A stretch of 40,922 bases of DNA from Branchiostoma floridae (GCF_000003815.2 NC_049983.1:8804823-8845744), one strand, 5' to 3'; positions 12,801-27,500 are shown, counted from the first letter of the stretch. The notes: generated by a model from the sequence alone, not told the origin. Made by a program: numbers and translations.

Positions 12801-15467
12801 CAGAACGTGTAAAATTAGTCAGGGGATTAAATTGTACCAAAAATTGTTTATTCCTTGGTAAACACTTTTATTTTTCATTTTCGCAAACATCTCGGCCGGG
12901 CCCCGCTACAGAAATGGGACCTAAACCTTATGCTTCGGTCACACTTGCACTGTCGGGGGTGTGGCCCCGGCCGGACTCCGAAGGCACAATTTGCCCCGGC
13001 GTGTTCTCAGGGGTAGGTCACAGCGTCTATTTGTTGCCAGGTCCCGGCTGGGTCAACTATAGCCCCACGGTACCACGTAAGGAGTCACGCCCCAAAGTGC
13101 CCCAAAATATCTCGTGAGCTGCCCGACAGCCCCTCCCCCTTTTCTAGTTGTGACCAAAGCATAAATGATGAAAACTGTTTGAAACGTCTATTTTATCTGA
13201 GACCTAACCCAATTACAGTATCTTATTTTTTCTTCGTCGGCGAAGAGAGAATGTATCATGTACCTGGGTGTCTATCCTTCGCCAATGCCTGGAATAAAAT
13301 GATCTAATCAAAAAGGTGATATCACTGAGCGTCTGCTTTTGAGTCTTTGGCATGACGTATGACCACGTTAAAACAACATTTGCTTTTCATGAATCGCACC
13401 TTCTTTTCAGACATTCATCCAGGGACTGACCAACTATGACTACCAGCCGTACTGGATTGGTCTTCATGACACCGGGGCGGAGGGTACCTTTATTTGGGTG
13501 GACGGAACTCCGCTTAGTTACACGTAAGTCTAGAACCTCTGCAACCTAAGTTCTAGACCTCTGCAACTTAAAAGTTGCAGAGGTCTAGAACTTGCAAAGG
13601 ATTCCAACGCTGATCTTAAAAGATCGTCGTTGGAATCCTTAGCGAGCAACCCGTACATTTGCAGCGATGTTGTGATTACCATGACACATTTTTAATCATG
13701 TCTTTCTGTCCTTTCTCCATTTATCATTGCTCTGAAACTTGTCTAAACCGTTATTAACGATAGTCTTTAAGAGAACCAAGTGACCCATCAGAAAATACGG
13801 TTATATGCAGCAAAATCATAAGAATGTGAGTCGTTTGGATTTTTATGGCCGCCTGTTCTTTTTCTTTAGGAGCTGGAATTACGGAGAGCCCAATAACAAC
13901 GGAGACGAAGACTGTGTGCAGTTGTCAGGATATAACTGGAACGATGCCTACTGCGGGGGGTCTGCCAGATACATCTGTGAGATTGATACAGGTGAGGACA
14001 GCATTTTGAAATAATCTACATACGCTCTTGCGTATCATCTAACAAATGCGGTCGCAAACGTAGTACATTTCCACATACTAGACTAAGTATACGTAGATAT
14101 GTAGCTGATGCGGTGTCTTCTGGCTACGTTAAGTTTGAGATCATACCTGTTAGCCACGACACTTACCTGAAGTGCGCACGTAACAGTACCAATTAGACGT
14201 GCCCTGAGGAAGGGGACAGACGGTATCTTCGCTCTTCAATAAAACACTTGAATGTATATAGCGAACTTTAATAGCTATCCAAAGACGGTGGACAGTGTAA
14301 ACATCCTTGCACTTAAGCAATTCGATGACGTCACGTATGATGACATTACGCATCCCCAAGGTCATGCCCCCAAGGTCATGTGTCCAAAGTTGACATTCCG
14401 AACTGATGAAGGTCGCAATACGGGCAGCTAACGTGTTTCTAATTATACAGTTTTGCCTCTGTCATCTTGCCTATAGCTGGCGGTCCACCGACTTGTGGTG
14501 AGGCTCTGACCGACGCCGAAGGGGTAATCGAGAGTCCCGGGTACCCCAGCCAGTACGGGAACAACGCCGCTTGCGTCTGGACCATCGAGAACCCCGATCG
14601 GGCTCCCGTCAACATCTGGTTCGAGGACTTCGACGTCGAGTGCGACTACGACTTCCTACACATCACCGACGGGGACAAGCAGCACACGTGAGTCGAACAA
14701 TGATATATTGATAGGACTAGTTTACTTATATCCGCAGGGTAACCTATATCCGTTATTTTGAAAAACACGCAGTCTAGGCATGTAGGGATATCAAGTTAAC
14801 GGACAGTGGTTTCAAACAGCAATATTCTGAAGACATTGCAGTTTGAAACCACCGTCCATGGATGTGATATCCCTAAAAAATCCGTTTTTGGATATAGTTA
14901 CCCCGCGGGTGAAGGTAACTTGAGCTACATGTTGTATTGTTAATTCATGTTGTTGTTTATTGTTGTTTATTAAGAAAGCTTTTAGCCCTTACGGGCCAAT
15001 CTTCCAAGGTTCAATCAACATGTATTTTAGTTAACACTTGGTAATTACATATTATTGTCTTAAATACAATAAAGATCAAGTATGATTAACACGTGTTAAT
15101 TACGTCGACGTTCGTAATGAACTGTGCACATATAGCATTGAAGAACGGTAGCCCAAAGTAGGCCAGAGATAGATGGAGTTGATCTTGGAATTCCTTTTCA
15201 TCAGACCAAACTTGGTTTTCTGTGTTGTCGACCCTTAATTTTATAATTAAAATTCGGTACACGATGTAAAAGTATCATTTAAGCAAGAAAAAAGCACACG
15301 TGTAAAGATCATACAAAATATCTATTCTCTATTTGTGGAAAAATCCGACAAATCTTTGGTCGTCCAGTGGTCATCCAGGGGGTATAAGTCAACAACATCC
15401 AGTGACACTTTTGTGCTTCAGACGTATAACATAAACTTCTATAAACGCATTGTGCAAAGTATATATA

Positions 15468-15522
<55 letters not shown>

Positions 15523-18500
15523 ACCACGCAACGTCACTGACTAGGTGTGTGTTCCCCCCTCCTAGTTACACGTGTAAGCTGGACGCAGGGCTCGGCTGCA
15601 GCATCACCACCACCGGCTCATTCGTCAAACTGGAGTTCACCACCGACTCCTCCATCACCGCTGCGGGATTCCGTCTCCGATACGCCAGTAAGTCAAGAGA
15701 GTTTAAGTCTTGATTGATAAAGTAGAATTCATAGATAACGTATCAAGATATTCAAAGGAGTTCGCACTGACTCAAATCCTGCATTGGCTAGAGCTTGAGG
15801 GCCATAACCCGAAGCGTTAACCACACATCTATTAATTATGCTGAAATGTAAACGTCACCCTGCTAATGCTTCTAGAAAAGGAATTCCAACGGCCAGCGTA
15901 GTTCACGGGCACCTTGGGACGTAACCCCTACGTGGCCCCATGGGGCACCCTGTGATTACTGGGCTATGTTTGGGCACGGCCGGGCCCCAATGACAAATAG
16001 TACATCGTGACATATTTGTTAAAACCCTGAGAGGAACTGCCACTGTTTCCGGCAGTCCACCGGGACAAATTTGCGGCTTCAGAGCCCGGTCTGGGTTACA
16101 CCCCCGACGGACGCCGGCGCAGTTTTGACCATAGCATAAGGCTGCAGGGGAAAGAAGAAAAGCTGATAAAATGATCCTATAACGTTAACATTATTTTTGT
16201 TTTCCAGGCGTGTTGAGCGACACCGACCCACCTCCAATCTACCCTCACCAGCTCTGGGCAGACAGGACGTGTAACGCCACTATTGAATTCGGTAACGGCA
16301 AAGTTTCTAAATTTCTGGATAAACGTTATACGTCATAGCCTGTCTCACATTTGTCGCCAATACAATATCATTCACGCTCCAAGTCTTATCTCTAATCTCT
16401 TGAGTCAAATCTCTATTATATGTTACAATTTTAAACTCTACCTCCGTACACAAAAATAAAGCGCTTACCAACAAGCTTTCGATCAGTCCTCTGACCCTTT
16501 TTTATGTTGAAATGACCCAGAGCCTATTTTTCATCCATCTCTTTATAAAAACATCTTATGCGTGAATAAATGTTTGTACCAATCTAGTTTTAAACTCCCT
16601 ATACAATTAAGGTTACATATCTATGTTTGACCACGCAATGCATATCTACATCAAACCAGTATATCTTTCTACGTCACGGATACAGAGATAACGTTAGATG
16701 CAGTACTCAATACAAAAATTACTCAAGCAACTGGATACGTTTTGTAATTGGTCAGACGTTACCTTTGGCTGACGTAAACTGAAGTATCTAAATTTAGTTA
16801 ATTGAGAAACTTTTGTATTGCTGTTTGTGTTGTCAACTGGATGTGTAACCTTCATCGACGTAAATACAATACTATTTACACATCTCCACTGTCCCTGTAT
16901 AGCCTCCCAGTTCACGAACGCGTGTCCTGACGGCTGGACCGGCGGCCTGTCGTCCTGTTACCTGTTCCAGCAGGACCTGAAGCCCTGGGCGGTGGCCCGA
17001 GTGGACTGTCAGAGGCGGGGCGGAGACCTCGTCAGCGTCAACTCGGACTTGGAGTGGGTGCGTACATACGATGTTTTTGTTTGTAACCAGTACAAGCGGG
17101 ATCGTGTGGCGTGTCTGCAGAGTGTTTAGCCCAGAGCTCCTGCGTTCGAATCCTGTCATGCTACCGATGTTGAGTCCTTGGGAAAAGAACTTTCCACAAC
17201 TGTCCTCATTCCACCCAGGTGTAAAAAATAAAACCTGACTTTAGTTGGGAGGCAAAAGGCGCTGGGAGGAGAGGTTTTGGGCATCGTCTAACAATAGTAC
17301 CCTAGACAGAGTGAATAACACCCATTTGCACGTTAAGTACAAACGACATAAGACCAGACACGCACAGGGACGAACTCTATTCTGATCAGCAGAAGGCGTC
17401 TATCCCCAAACATTATGCTGAAACCAATGCTTCAACCCCAATCCCCTCAACAACTGCTAATTAATACGCATGGTGGATTCGTGACCATTTCCGATGTGTC
17501 TGTACATGTAGCTGTCTTCAAAAGCAAACCAACTACTCGAACCACGCGGCAAACCAGTTTTATGTGTAGAAATTGAAAGATAACGGCTTGTTGATTATAA
17601 CGATGCTGTGGTTTCGGGTAACTGACAGTTTACATACTGTACTGTAGAACTGGATCCTTGGCCAGACGCTGAGCTCGTACCCGCAGTACTGGATCGGGCT
17701 ACACGACACCGCTGGCGAGGGGACGTTCGTCTGGTCCGACAGGAGCCCGGTAACCGTCACGTACGTATCCTACTGACGCACTAATAACTCGTCGCTCAAT
17801 GTCCTGAGTTTGTATCCGGTTGTTGTCGTTCACAACTTAGGGTGCTGCTCAAGACAATCACAGTCCCGACTATAAGGCTATCGTAACATTTCCAAACCGG
17901 GGCCCGGTCGGGCTGTTTTTGGAAACGATAAATAGACATGTTTACATGAAAATATACACAAATAACGTCAAATAACAACTATTCTCTTAGGTCTTGTGTA
18001 GGTCGTTGTCTTTTATATTACTTTTTTTCGTTTCCGATAACTACCCGGTTTGGAAATGTGATGTAGGCCTTTGGCTTCGATCTCTTTGAATCTACTCATA
18101 ATTATTGCAGTCCATTGAATGTAATCCCCAAGTAGATGATTGCTACCCAGGCCTGCCGTTTTACAGTTTTCTGCGTATAATGCTGAGTGTGCGACTTTTA
18201 CCCCAGCATGACCAGTGGTGGTGATTGTAACAAAAATGTTTCATATGTGAGCCACTGTTCGTTGTACTTGAGAGCCACCTTTATAGACAATTGGCAAGTA
18301 TGAACAAACACCATGAATTTGTTTGTTAAAGCTACTGGAACTATGGTGAACCGAACGACGCAGGGACCGGGGAGGACTGTACGGAGATCGGCGGCAGCAC
18401 GTGGAACGACTCCCCCTGTAGCAACAACAACCGCTACATCTGTGAAATCAGACTGGGTAAGAAACTGGCCATTTTACTAATATTATCTAGGCCACAGCAA

Positions 18501-21500
18501 GTAAATTTTATGGATGACATTTTCGTCTGATATCAGAAAAAAAACAATAGTTTTTTTTTCTTCTGCAGGGTTGGTCAACATAACGATAAAGTACCAAAAT
18601 GAGCAAATATATTGTGTTGTAGCCTAATAATTGTACTTGTAGAAGTGGCACTTGCGAGGTGCCCAGGACTGTAGTTGTAGAAATGAAACTCATTGGATAG
18701 TTGTAAAAGTGACACCAATTTTAGAGAACTTACACCTTTCGTTGTGTGATTTCTAGAGTCGGCAAGAATTGACTGTGACTTTGACACCGACGTCTGCGGG
18801 TACACGAACGACAGCACCGCCGACTTCTCCTGGAACAGGCTCCGGGGATGGACCCCGCAGTCTAACACCGGACCGCTGGCTGATCACACCACCGGATCAG
18901 GTACGCAACTATTGATGATATTTGAATAATTACTGCCACGAAAAATGGAGGTATTGTTTCTGGTGTGTCTGTCTCGTTTTTTTAGTTCAGGATATTTGTG
19001 GCCAGCATATATAACTTTAGAACCTCTGGATACATCGTAATGATATTCAGTATGTGGTGGGATTGGAACGACGGGAGTAAAGGTTGATTTGGGGTCCCCT
19101 GGTGTATGACCTTGGTACTGCAGCAGAACTTCTGTTTTTTGTCTCTTTCGTCCTGGGCTGGTCTTGATATTTTTGTGTCAGATACGTTAATTTTGAGTAC
19201 AAGAAAACTAGTTTTGTCATACACGATCATTATGTTTGTCAATGAGAAATATTAGTTCCTAAAATTCAATTCTACGATGGACTTGGTCAAGGGCGTTTCT
19301 CTCGTAGATATGCTGCTCGCGTTCTCAATATTCTGTCTACTTCTTGAACAGGATATTACATGTTGACGCAGTCCGCCCCTTACCCCAACCCCGGGGCGAA
19401 GACCAGCTTCATGAGCCCCACCATTGACGTGTACACACACGCCTGCCTGCGGTTCGTCTACCACATCTACGGGCACGACGTGGGGACTCTCAACGTGCAC
19501 GTGGAGGGACCACGCGGCAAAACCACCATCTTCAGCTCGACCGGTAACAACACCAACACCTGGATTAAGGCTGACATTGAGGTCGAGGCGGGGAGCTTTA
19601 GGGTAAGAAAACCGCTTTGATCGATATTGCTGCTGTTATGTAGAGATAATGCTTAAAGTGCAAACTTAAATGCGAATGGCATTGCACAGTAAGTGCTTCG
19701 GTAAGGCTATGTGATGTTCTTGTACTTCTCGGGTAGGTTTCGGGCTGTTTTATACACTCCAATGGGTGACGCCTACGTAGCCTCATGGGACACTCTGTCG
19801 CTACCGGGCTATTTCTGGGCACGGCCGGGCCCCTGGATTTTCTTTAAAATCAGCCCGGGATACGGCAACAAATAGACGCCGTGTAAACACCACGGTGTCC
19901 AGCAGTTCGCCGGGACCATTCTAGTTTCAGATCCTGGCCGGTGCTACAGTGTGAATTTATTCCCTTTTATTGTAACACTCACAGTTCTATAATCACACAC
20001 AAGGCAGACATTATTCTCAACATTGCTTCTAACATCACGTTTTGATACGATCTAGGTTGTCTTTGAGGCCGAACGCGGCACCAACCCGAATACTAACATC
20101 GCCATCGACGATGTCCATCTGACAGAGGGCTTTTGCATCGGTAAGTCTGCAGTCTTGGGAAAGTACATTGACAATCAATATCGTTTGAATAAGTCCTGTA
20201 TGACCGGGCCAATCTTTATTGGTATGAAGGGTGTCCATGATATACAGTATCCAGGCATGTTATACAGAAATGTATACTTTTATTCTATATTATTGTATTG
20301 TATGTATGTATCTGTATCTGTATCTGTATCTATATAGCCAGTATAACCGCTCTTCGGCGTAACTCACCAGCTTCGCGGCGCAGCAACAGCTGGTTATATT
20401 ACACACCTAACTTTTGCACATCTATCTGCAAGCGTTCTTTAAAACTATCCAGATATGATGTCCCTACTGTGCTTGGTGATAGCGAATTCCACTCTACGAT
20501 AGTTCTTGGAAAATACGAATTTTTGAACACATCAATCCCAGGTTGGAAACTCTTATACTTGAAGTCACGGCTGTTTCTTGTTCTTTTTTGAGCTGGTATT
20601 AGATACTTATCAGTTGGTACGTCCACTAGTTTATTGGTCATTTTATACATCATGGAAAGTCTGGACATTTTCCTTCTGTCTTCAAGTGTCATCCACTGCA
20701 GATCTGTTTTCATTTTGGTAACACTAGAATCCCTGTTATAGTTGTTTGTGCAGAATCGGGCAGCTTGGTTCTGTACACTTTCAAGTTTATTTGTGTCTTT
20801 CTTTGTATAAGGATCCCATACTGTTGCAGCATACTCAAGGTTAGGTCTTACCAGTGTGTATGCAAGTGATTTTACCCTGGTTGGGCATGCCCACAAGTTG
20901 CGTTTGATCACTCTCAATGTCTGCTTAGCCTTGGTTGTTATTTTGTTAACATGGACACCCCACTTCAGCCCAGTTGTTAACGTAATACCTAGGTATGGGT
21001 GGCTTTTTGTGGTTGCTATTGTCTGACCACAAAACTGGTATGGGGACACATTTGGTGTTCGTTTGTTCGTTATGTGCATGATATATCACTTATCAGGATT
21101 GAACTGCATAAGACATTCCCTTTGCCATTCTTCCAGGGTGTTCAGATCTATGTGTTATTTGTATATGTATCCAGGGCCTCCATAAAAAGCAGTGTCAGTC
21201 ACTGATGGAGATTACCCTGGTAAAAGAACACAGAAATACATAGATTTAAATAAATAAATACAATACGATCCCTAATATTGAATTCATTTTGATTATGCTC
21301 TTCATGAGCTACAGAAATAGGTAATTGATTGGTGCATTCTACACTGATTGCTTACTTGTCATACAGCAACAATAGATTCATTACATTGAAAAGGCAGACA
21401 TGCACGAATTCTGATTTGCTAAGTGAGATACAGAAATAACTTGGTGAATCGTCAGCCTGTTTTGGTTGGAACTCACACAGCATATCTTATCATATTGCAG

Positions 21501-24500
21501 ACAGCATATCTTATCATATTGAAGAGGCAGATTCTTTTATCACTGAACATTTTCTGGTCATTTATTAGCCATTCTCGTCTTACTCATTAAGAAGACTGTG
21601 TTTTACATGTAGATATTTTAAGCTGTTAAAACAGCTTCACATTAAAGATACCCTAAGAAATAAGTTCGAATTCTGACAATAGAGCAACCAACCATCCTGG
21701 ACATTATACCAAACAAACAAAGCAAGTACCAAGTCTACTTGGATGATACAGAACAATTACAGGAAAAATAACAGTTAGATGCCAAACGTCGATTCTACAA
21801 AACTACACTAGTGGCCTTCGCATACACTTAAAGCTAAGGGCGCAACCCGCCGTTCGTGCAAATACGTGTTGTCTACGTGCCAAAACGTGGACAATCTGTT
21901 GGGATCCGTAAGTGGTAAGTACCGCCTCCGTACGAACTCGCCCGGAATCCGACGGATTTTGGAGCACGCGGACACACCGTAGAACTTGACGTGCAGGCAA
22001 AACTTTGTGTTGCCGTGATGACGTACTCCCTCCCTGCTCTTGCCAGTCGTTCCCCACGTTTTCAGAAATACGTGGCGGACGTGGCCTCCCCCCCCCCCCA
22101 AAAAAAAACGTACGGACAAATTACACGTACGGCGGGTTGTGCCCTTGGCTTTAGTGTTCAAAGGAGTTACATACAGTCAACATCAACAAAGCCATACATG
22201 TCATAGCATGATATACTAAAGTACTGTTGTGTCACATCACTCGTTTCTATCCTTTCCTTTTTGTCTAGAGTATTACCATATTGATTAACCTATACATCTA
22301 CCTTGGGAAGCTGTTCGCCTTCTGGTTTTGGTTCTGGTGATTCAGAAACTATTATCGAGGTTAGGCTCTGACTTACTGTTTTGATGTGTCCTGGAGTTTG
22401 CACTTGAGCAGGGACATTTTGTTCTGGTCCATCTGTGACACCACTCGGCAGATTTTGGTCGTTTCCTTGTGCAGCTTGCACGTTCTGTGGATTTACATTG
22501 TTACCCCGTGTCGCGGCAACAAGTGCTCGAGGAATGGCTGTGAAGCTCTGCCATATTCCCTCTCTCAAGTCTTGTGTGCGGATAATAGTGGCGACTGGGT
22601 TGATGGCGGAGTTCCATGTCATCACTACAGCTAGTATAAACGGCCATAGTGCCATACACACGTCTGCACTCAGGCAAACAATACACAGCATAATAGGAAT
22701 GAGCCAAAAGGTGAAAGACACCACCACGTGAATCATGACTGTTTTTGCCTTGTACACTCGTTCTTTATACATTTTCTGTGCCACCCCAGCCTGTGCGACA
22801 TTGTGAGGCTGGTTCTGTCCTTGGTTGTTGGCTTGAAGTGCCGCTGCTTGCTCAAGCCTTTTTTTCTCGCGCTGTCTTATAGCTACAAATAAACTGATAC
22901 TTGTAAACAACATGATACCTGCTAGGAGGAGGATTGTGATGCCTAAAAGACCATGGTAAGCAGTGTAGTAATAGCCGGTGCAGGCCGGCGCAGGCATATC
23001 TATACAATTCCAACCCATATTGGGTGAAAAAACTATCAGAGATAGAACAAGCCATGAAGCTACAATCGCTATAACTGCGTTACGTTTGGCATTTTGATAA
23101 TGGCTCTGAAAGAATAAGGGATACTTTAAAGCAACATAGGAGTTTAGAGACAGTAGGGCCAGCGCTGAGGCTGACATCACCTGACTATACATCAGTAAAG
23201 CGGAACTAGCATTTCTGCTGTCCTGTTCGGTCTCTCCTGCTTCTAGGCTTGCTATTCGGTAGAGAACCCCGATGCCAGTTAAAAGGTCGGACATCGCCAC
23301 GTTCGCCATGAAAATGTCGTGAGCCGTGCGCTGTTTTTGAGTCCTGATCATTCCCCAGAGCACGGCAGCATTGAGGATGATGATGAGGAGACCAGTTAGC
23401 CAGCAGATGACTGTAAGCCCTATTCCCGCCTCCATCTTGTTCTTGCGGACAGGGTAGGCCCAGGGTTGAGGTTCGCTGGCTCAAACGTAAGATACACTGT
23501 AGCAACTTGTCAGCTAATCCCTCTGTCAAGTTTCACGGATGCGTCAGTACCCAGAAATTCCCGGAAGTTCTTATTTTCGTCCAGTGCGAAGAATCAGCAG
23601 AAGAATGTTGTCAAACGCTGTCCAACTGGTTCTGGTTGCAGCCCAACAAAAGTCCGATCTCTGAACTGTGCTGTCGTTGGTGGTCAGAAGGCAGAAGACA
23701 GAGCGTAGTGCTCTAAGCCCTTACTGATGAGTTTTCCGACTGTATGTGAGCAAGGAACGTGCTGTGCGCTCTCTCTACATTACATAATCTACCCTATCAC
23801 TGATGAGGTAACAATGGGGCCAATCGAGTCACTGCAGGGTTGAGCAGAGAGTGTACAGAATTTTCATTGAAGACGAAAGTTGAAACAAGTTTAATTGCAA
23901 CACCAGTACCGGTAATCAGTGACAGTGTTCCATTCCTCTCTGATGCATAGTCTGTCTGATTACCCCAATAGGACCTGATGTGCTGAAGAGCCAGAAATTA
24001 GCAATAATTTCTGGACGTCTATCAGTAATTGACAGGTGTACGTGATCCAGCATCTGATCAATGACTAATTTCTTGCCAATTGACTGCCTGTTAAAGGTTG
24101 TTCAGGGCTCGAAATACCACCTGCATATGCAGGTTAGTGCAGGTTAAATTGGAGCTGTGCAGGTATTTCTGGTTTCAACCTGTACCTGACCTGCACTGGT
24201 CCATGTACTAGATTTTATACATAAATGTCAAATGATGTAGGTGTATGTGGATTGTTATTAGCTGCAGTGACTGTTACCGCATTTAAGTTATGAAAGAAAA
24301 TGTAGCAAATGGTTCCTGAACAATTTTGGCATGATCCATACTTCCTAAATTCAGTGTGGTGCAGGCAAAATTTGTCTGGTGCAGGTAATTTTCAATGCTA
24401 CCTGCACAATTGTAAGTATGCAGAAAAAGATATTTCGAGCCCTGTTGTTACAAGCACCACACGTGTTGACGAGGAAAAATTAATGTGCATTTTGAATAGA

Positions 24501-27500
24501 CTTTCATTAGTCATTTATGCTCTTCAGGAGCATAAATAAGTTATTCAATGGTCCAATTTATGCTGAGTTGAATACGTTGCTATTAGGATCATCTGTATGA
24601 TTTTGAAAAGGCAGAAATGAGTAATTTTGTCTTTTTGACTTAGTCATTTATGCTTTTCATAAGCTGTAGAAATGAGCTATTCAAAGAAGCTCTATCTTTC
24701 TGATGGGCAGTCTGTCTTGTTGTTACCAGCAACTAATATCATATTGAAAAGGGAACAAAGGACTTTGAATCACCATATATTAGTACCTGCAGAAATAAGC
24801 GGCTGGGTACTTGTAGAAAAGTAGATAAGTACTTTTAAATAATCTTCTGAAGTTAGATGGCGTTTTGTTTTGGTTATTACCGGTAATACAACCTACTTGT
24901 TTCATATTGAAAAGGCAGAAATGTGTAATATTGAAAGGACCTCGATTACTTATTTGATACCATGCTTTTCATGAGCTACAGAAATAGGTTATTCATTGAC
25001 TCATTCTATATTGATTGACAGTCTGTTAACGTATTATATCCCAGCAGCACGTTTGTTTATTGTCTTGAAAAGGCAGAAATATGTACGCTTGCACGAACCA
25101 CGAAGTGAAGTCGCGTGGCGCAACGGCGGCATTTGTGCCTCGTGACCGAGAGGTTGCGGGTTCGAATCCGACTGCGTGTCACCGATCTTGTGCCCTTGGG
25201 AAAGGCACTTTACACGACTTTCCTCACTATGCCCAGGTGAAAATGAGTAGCCGGTGCAATGGCCTAGTGGGTAGAGTGTTCGCCTTGCATTCGGAAGGTC
25301 GTGAGTTCGATCCCGGCCGAGTCATACCAAAGACTATAAAATGGTACATGCTGCTTTCTCTGCTTAGCACTCAGCATTCGGGAAAGAGTATGGAAGTTGA
25401 ACACACACCACTACCAGTGGACTAGCCCCCTGCTGTAGTGATTGCGTTGTGTGTGGCCCAGGGCTAATGAAACAGAGATGGGCACCGCCCTATGCGCCAG
25501 AGATGGGCACCGCCCTTGGCGCGGGAAGGGTTTATCTTTTAGCTAACTTGCACGAACTACAGAAATAAGGTATTCAAAGGCTTATTCTTTGGTGATTACC
25601 TTCATGAAAGATGATATTATTTTTGGCGTACATGTATCTGTGTGTCTGTCTATGTTTTATGGACATTTGAATGACTGAATTCTTTGTTGATGAATCTTTG
25701 GTATGTGGGTATGTGTCCGGAGACAAAATTCAAATTTGATAATGGGTATCGTGGTTGCTTCTTACTACAGATGTCAATGATATCAATAGATATCAAAACA
25801 AATGAATACCGGGAAATATGACGTGAATATGATACTTTTACTGTCATAACTGGCAAAGGTATGAGGTCGAGGAATTCTAAATTTTAGTTTGCTATCTGTC
25901 AGCTTTGCAAAATCATTTTTCTCATCATAATACAATTCAATGACCACTTGTCGACACAACGACCAGATTGTGTCTTTTTGACCAATCACTTTAGGACGTA
26001 TTACGTGATCTTCTTAACACGTCATCTTGCAGATACGTGACGTCAGCAAATGGTCAAACGTGTACCACGGGAAACTTTATCATGTTTACCTCAAATGTGG
26101 TAAATCTTCGTACAAATGTGGTAAAGCTGCTGATTTGATATGTCTAAGTGTACGTGCATTATCTGCCCCCTTTGGCACCCTTTAGACATCCTGTGGAAAA
26201 TTTGCATACAAATGTGGCAGAATTTATAATTTGATATGTCTAAGTGTGTGTACATTATCTCCCCTCAACACAGCCTGTCCTAGCGGCTGGACGACCACGG
26301 AGAACTCCTGCTACAAGTTCGTGCAGACCCAGAAGTCGTGGCAGGAGGCCCGGGACGACTGCCGCAGTCAGGGAGCGGGGCTGGTCAGCGTCGACTCCGC
26401 CGCTGAACACGTACGTCTCGTGCTCCTTTTTTACCTTCGCCAGAAGGTTGTGTTCTTGTATGGTGGAGTGGTTGTTGATTTTATGTGTGTTTATATGTCT
26501 GTAAACAGTATAATTCAACAAGCTATGAATTGGTGTTCATGTAGGTGGGTAAGTTCTGGATAAAACATCGTCCACTTCTAACCACATGAAAATGTTAGCT
26601 GTAGACATTGCTTGAAATCCAAACTTTAGGCCTTGTCGAAACAGACGAAAATTTCAAGTAATCATTTTCTTACAGCGTTGGCACAGTATCAAGTTTGATC
26701 TTTTTTTTTACATTATAATGTAGGAAATAAATAAAAGAAACGTTTCTACATCGCCGAAAAAAACAGTACTTTGCTTTAACACCAAGGCATATCTTGTGGC
26801 CATGTTGTTCTGGTAAATCTGTACATACTGTAAAAAAAACTATACTCTGTATTCAGTATTCAGTATTCTACAACCCTTGGTTATTATCGTACAGAGATGG
26901 GTGACATTCTTCTTTCTTGACCCTAGTCTGAGAAAGACGACAACGAATGTCTTGTTCTCAGTGTACGGAGTATTTCGTTTGGTAATGGGATGTGCACTTG
27001 TTGTTTTATCGTAGCTTACCTCTTGTAACAAATCCAACCAATTTGTATCCCCCCAGACTTGGCTCCAGACGCAGGTGGACTATTACCAGCCGTGGTGGTG
27101 GATCGGGTTGAATGACCTCCAATCCGAGACCAGCTTTACCTGGAGTAACGGAAAGCCTCTCACTGTGACGTAAGCATGTCAAGCAAGATATCAGTGACGA
27201 ACTGAATCTTTATCAGTTAAAAGAGAATAAAGGAGGCTCCGTCCCTGACGCGTTGCCGAAAAATGATTTGTAAATAATGGCGGTGTTGTTCATAGGTGTG
27301 GTTTCCGGGACATTTTAATGTTTTTGGAAAGTGTGACCGGAAGTAACAAGTCTTCAACACTGTCCCGCACCTCTCCGATATCATACACTTGAACAATTGA
27401 AGACGAATAAATCTTTACTTCTGGATACTTTATTTTTATACAAATATATATATATATTTATTTCTTCTTGTATAAAAATAAAGTATCCAGAAGTAAAGAT

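Noticed and set aside
12776-13117. 113-codon plus-strand frame in intron 5
   Set aside because: Lies over a copy of the G+C-rich dispersed repeat and is not conserved as a frame in other copies.
15458-15522. TATA-type promoter in the TA run
   Set aside because: It is a simple microsatellite in the middle of an intron, with no start site context.
21803-22161. Overlapping minus-strand frames of 84 and 117 codons
   Set aside because: They fall within a MITE with terminal inverted repeats and lack domain features.
25109-25325. Possible functional tRNA genes
   Set aside because: A and B boxes are present, but there is no proper acceptor stem or anticodon arm, and the sequences continue into SINE bodies.
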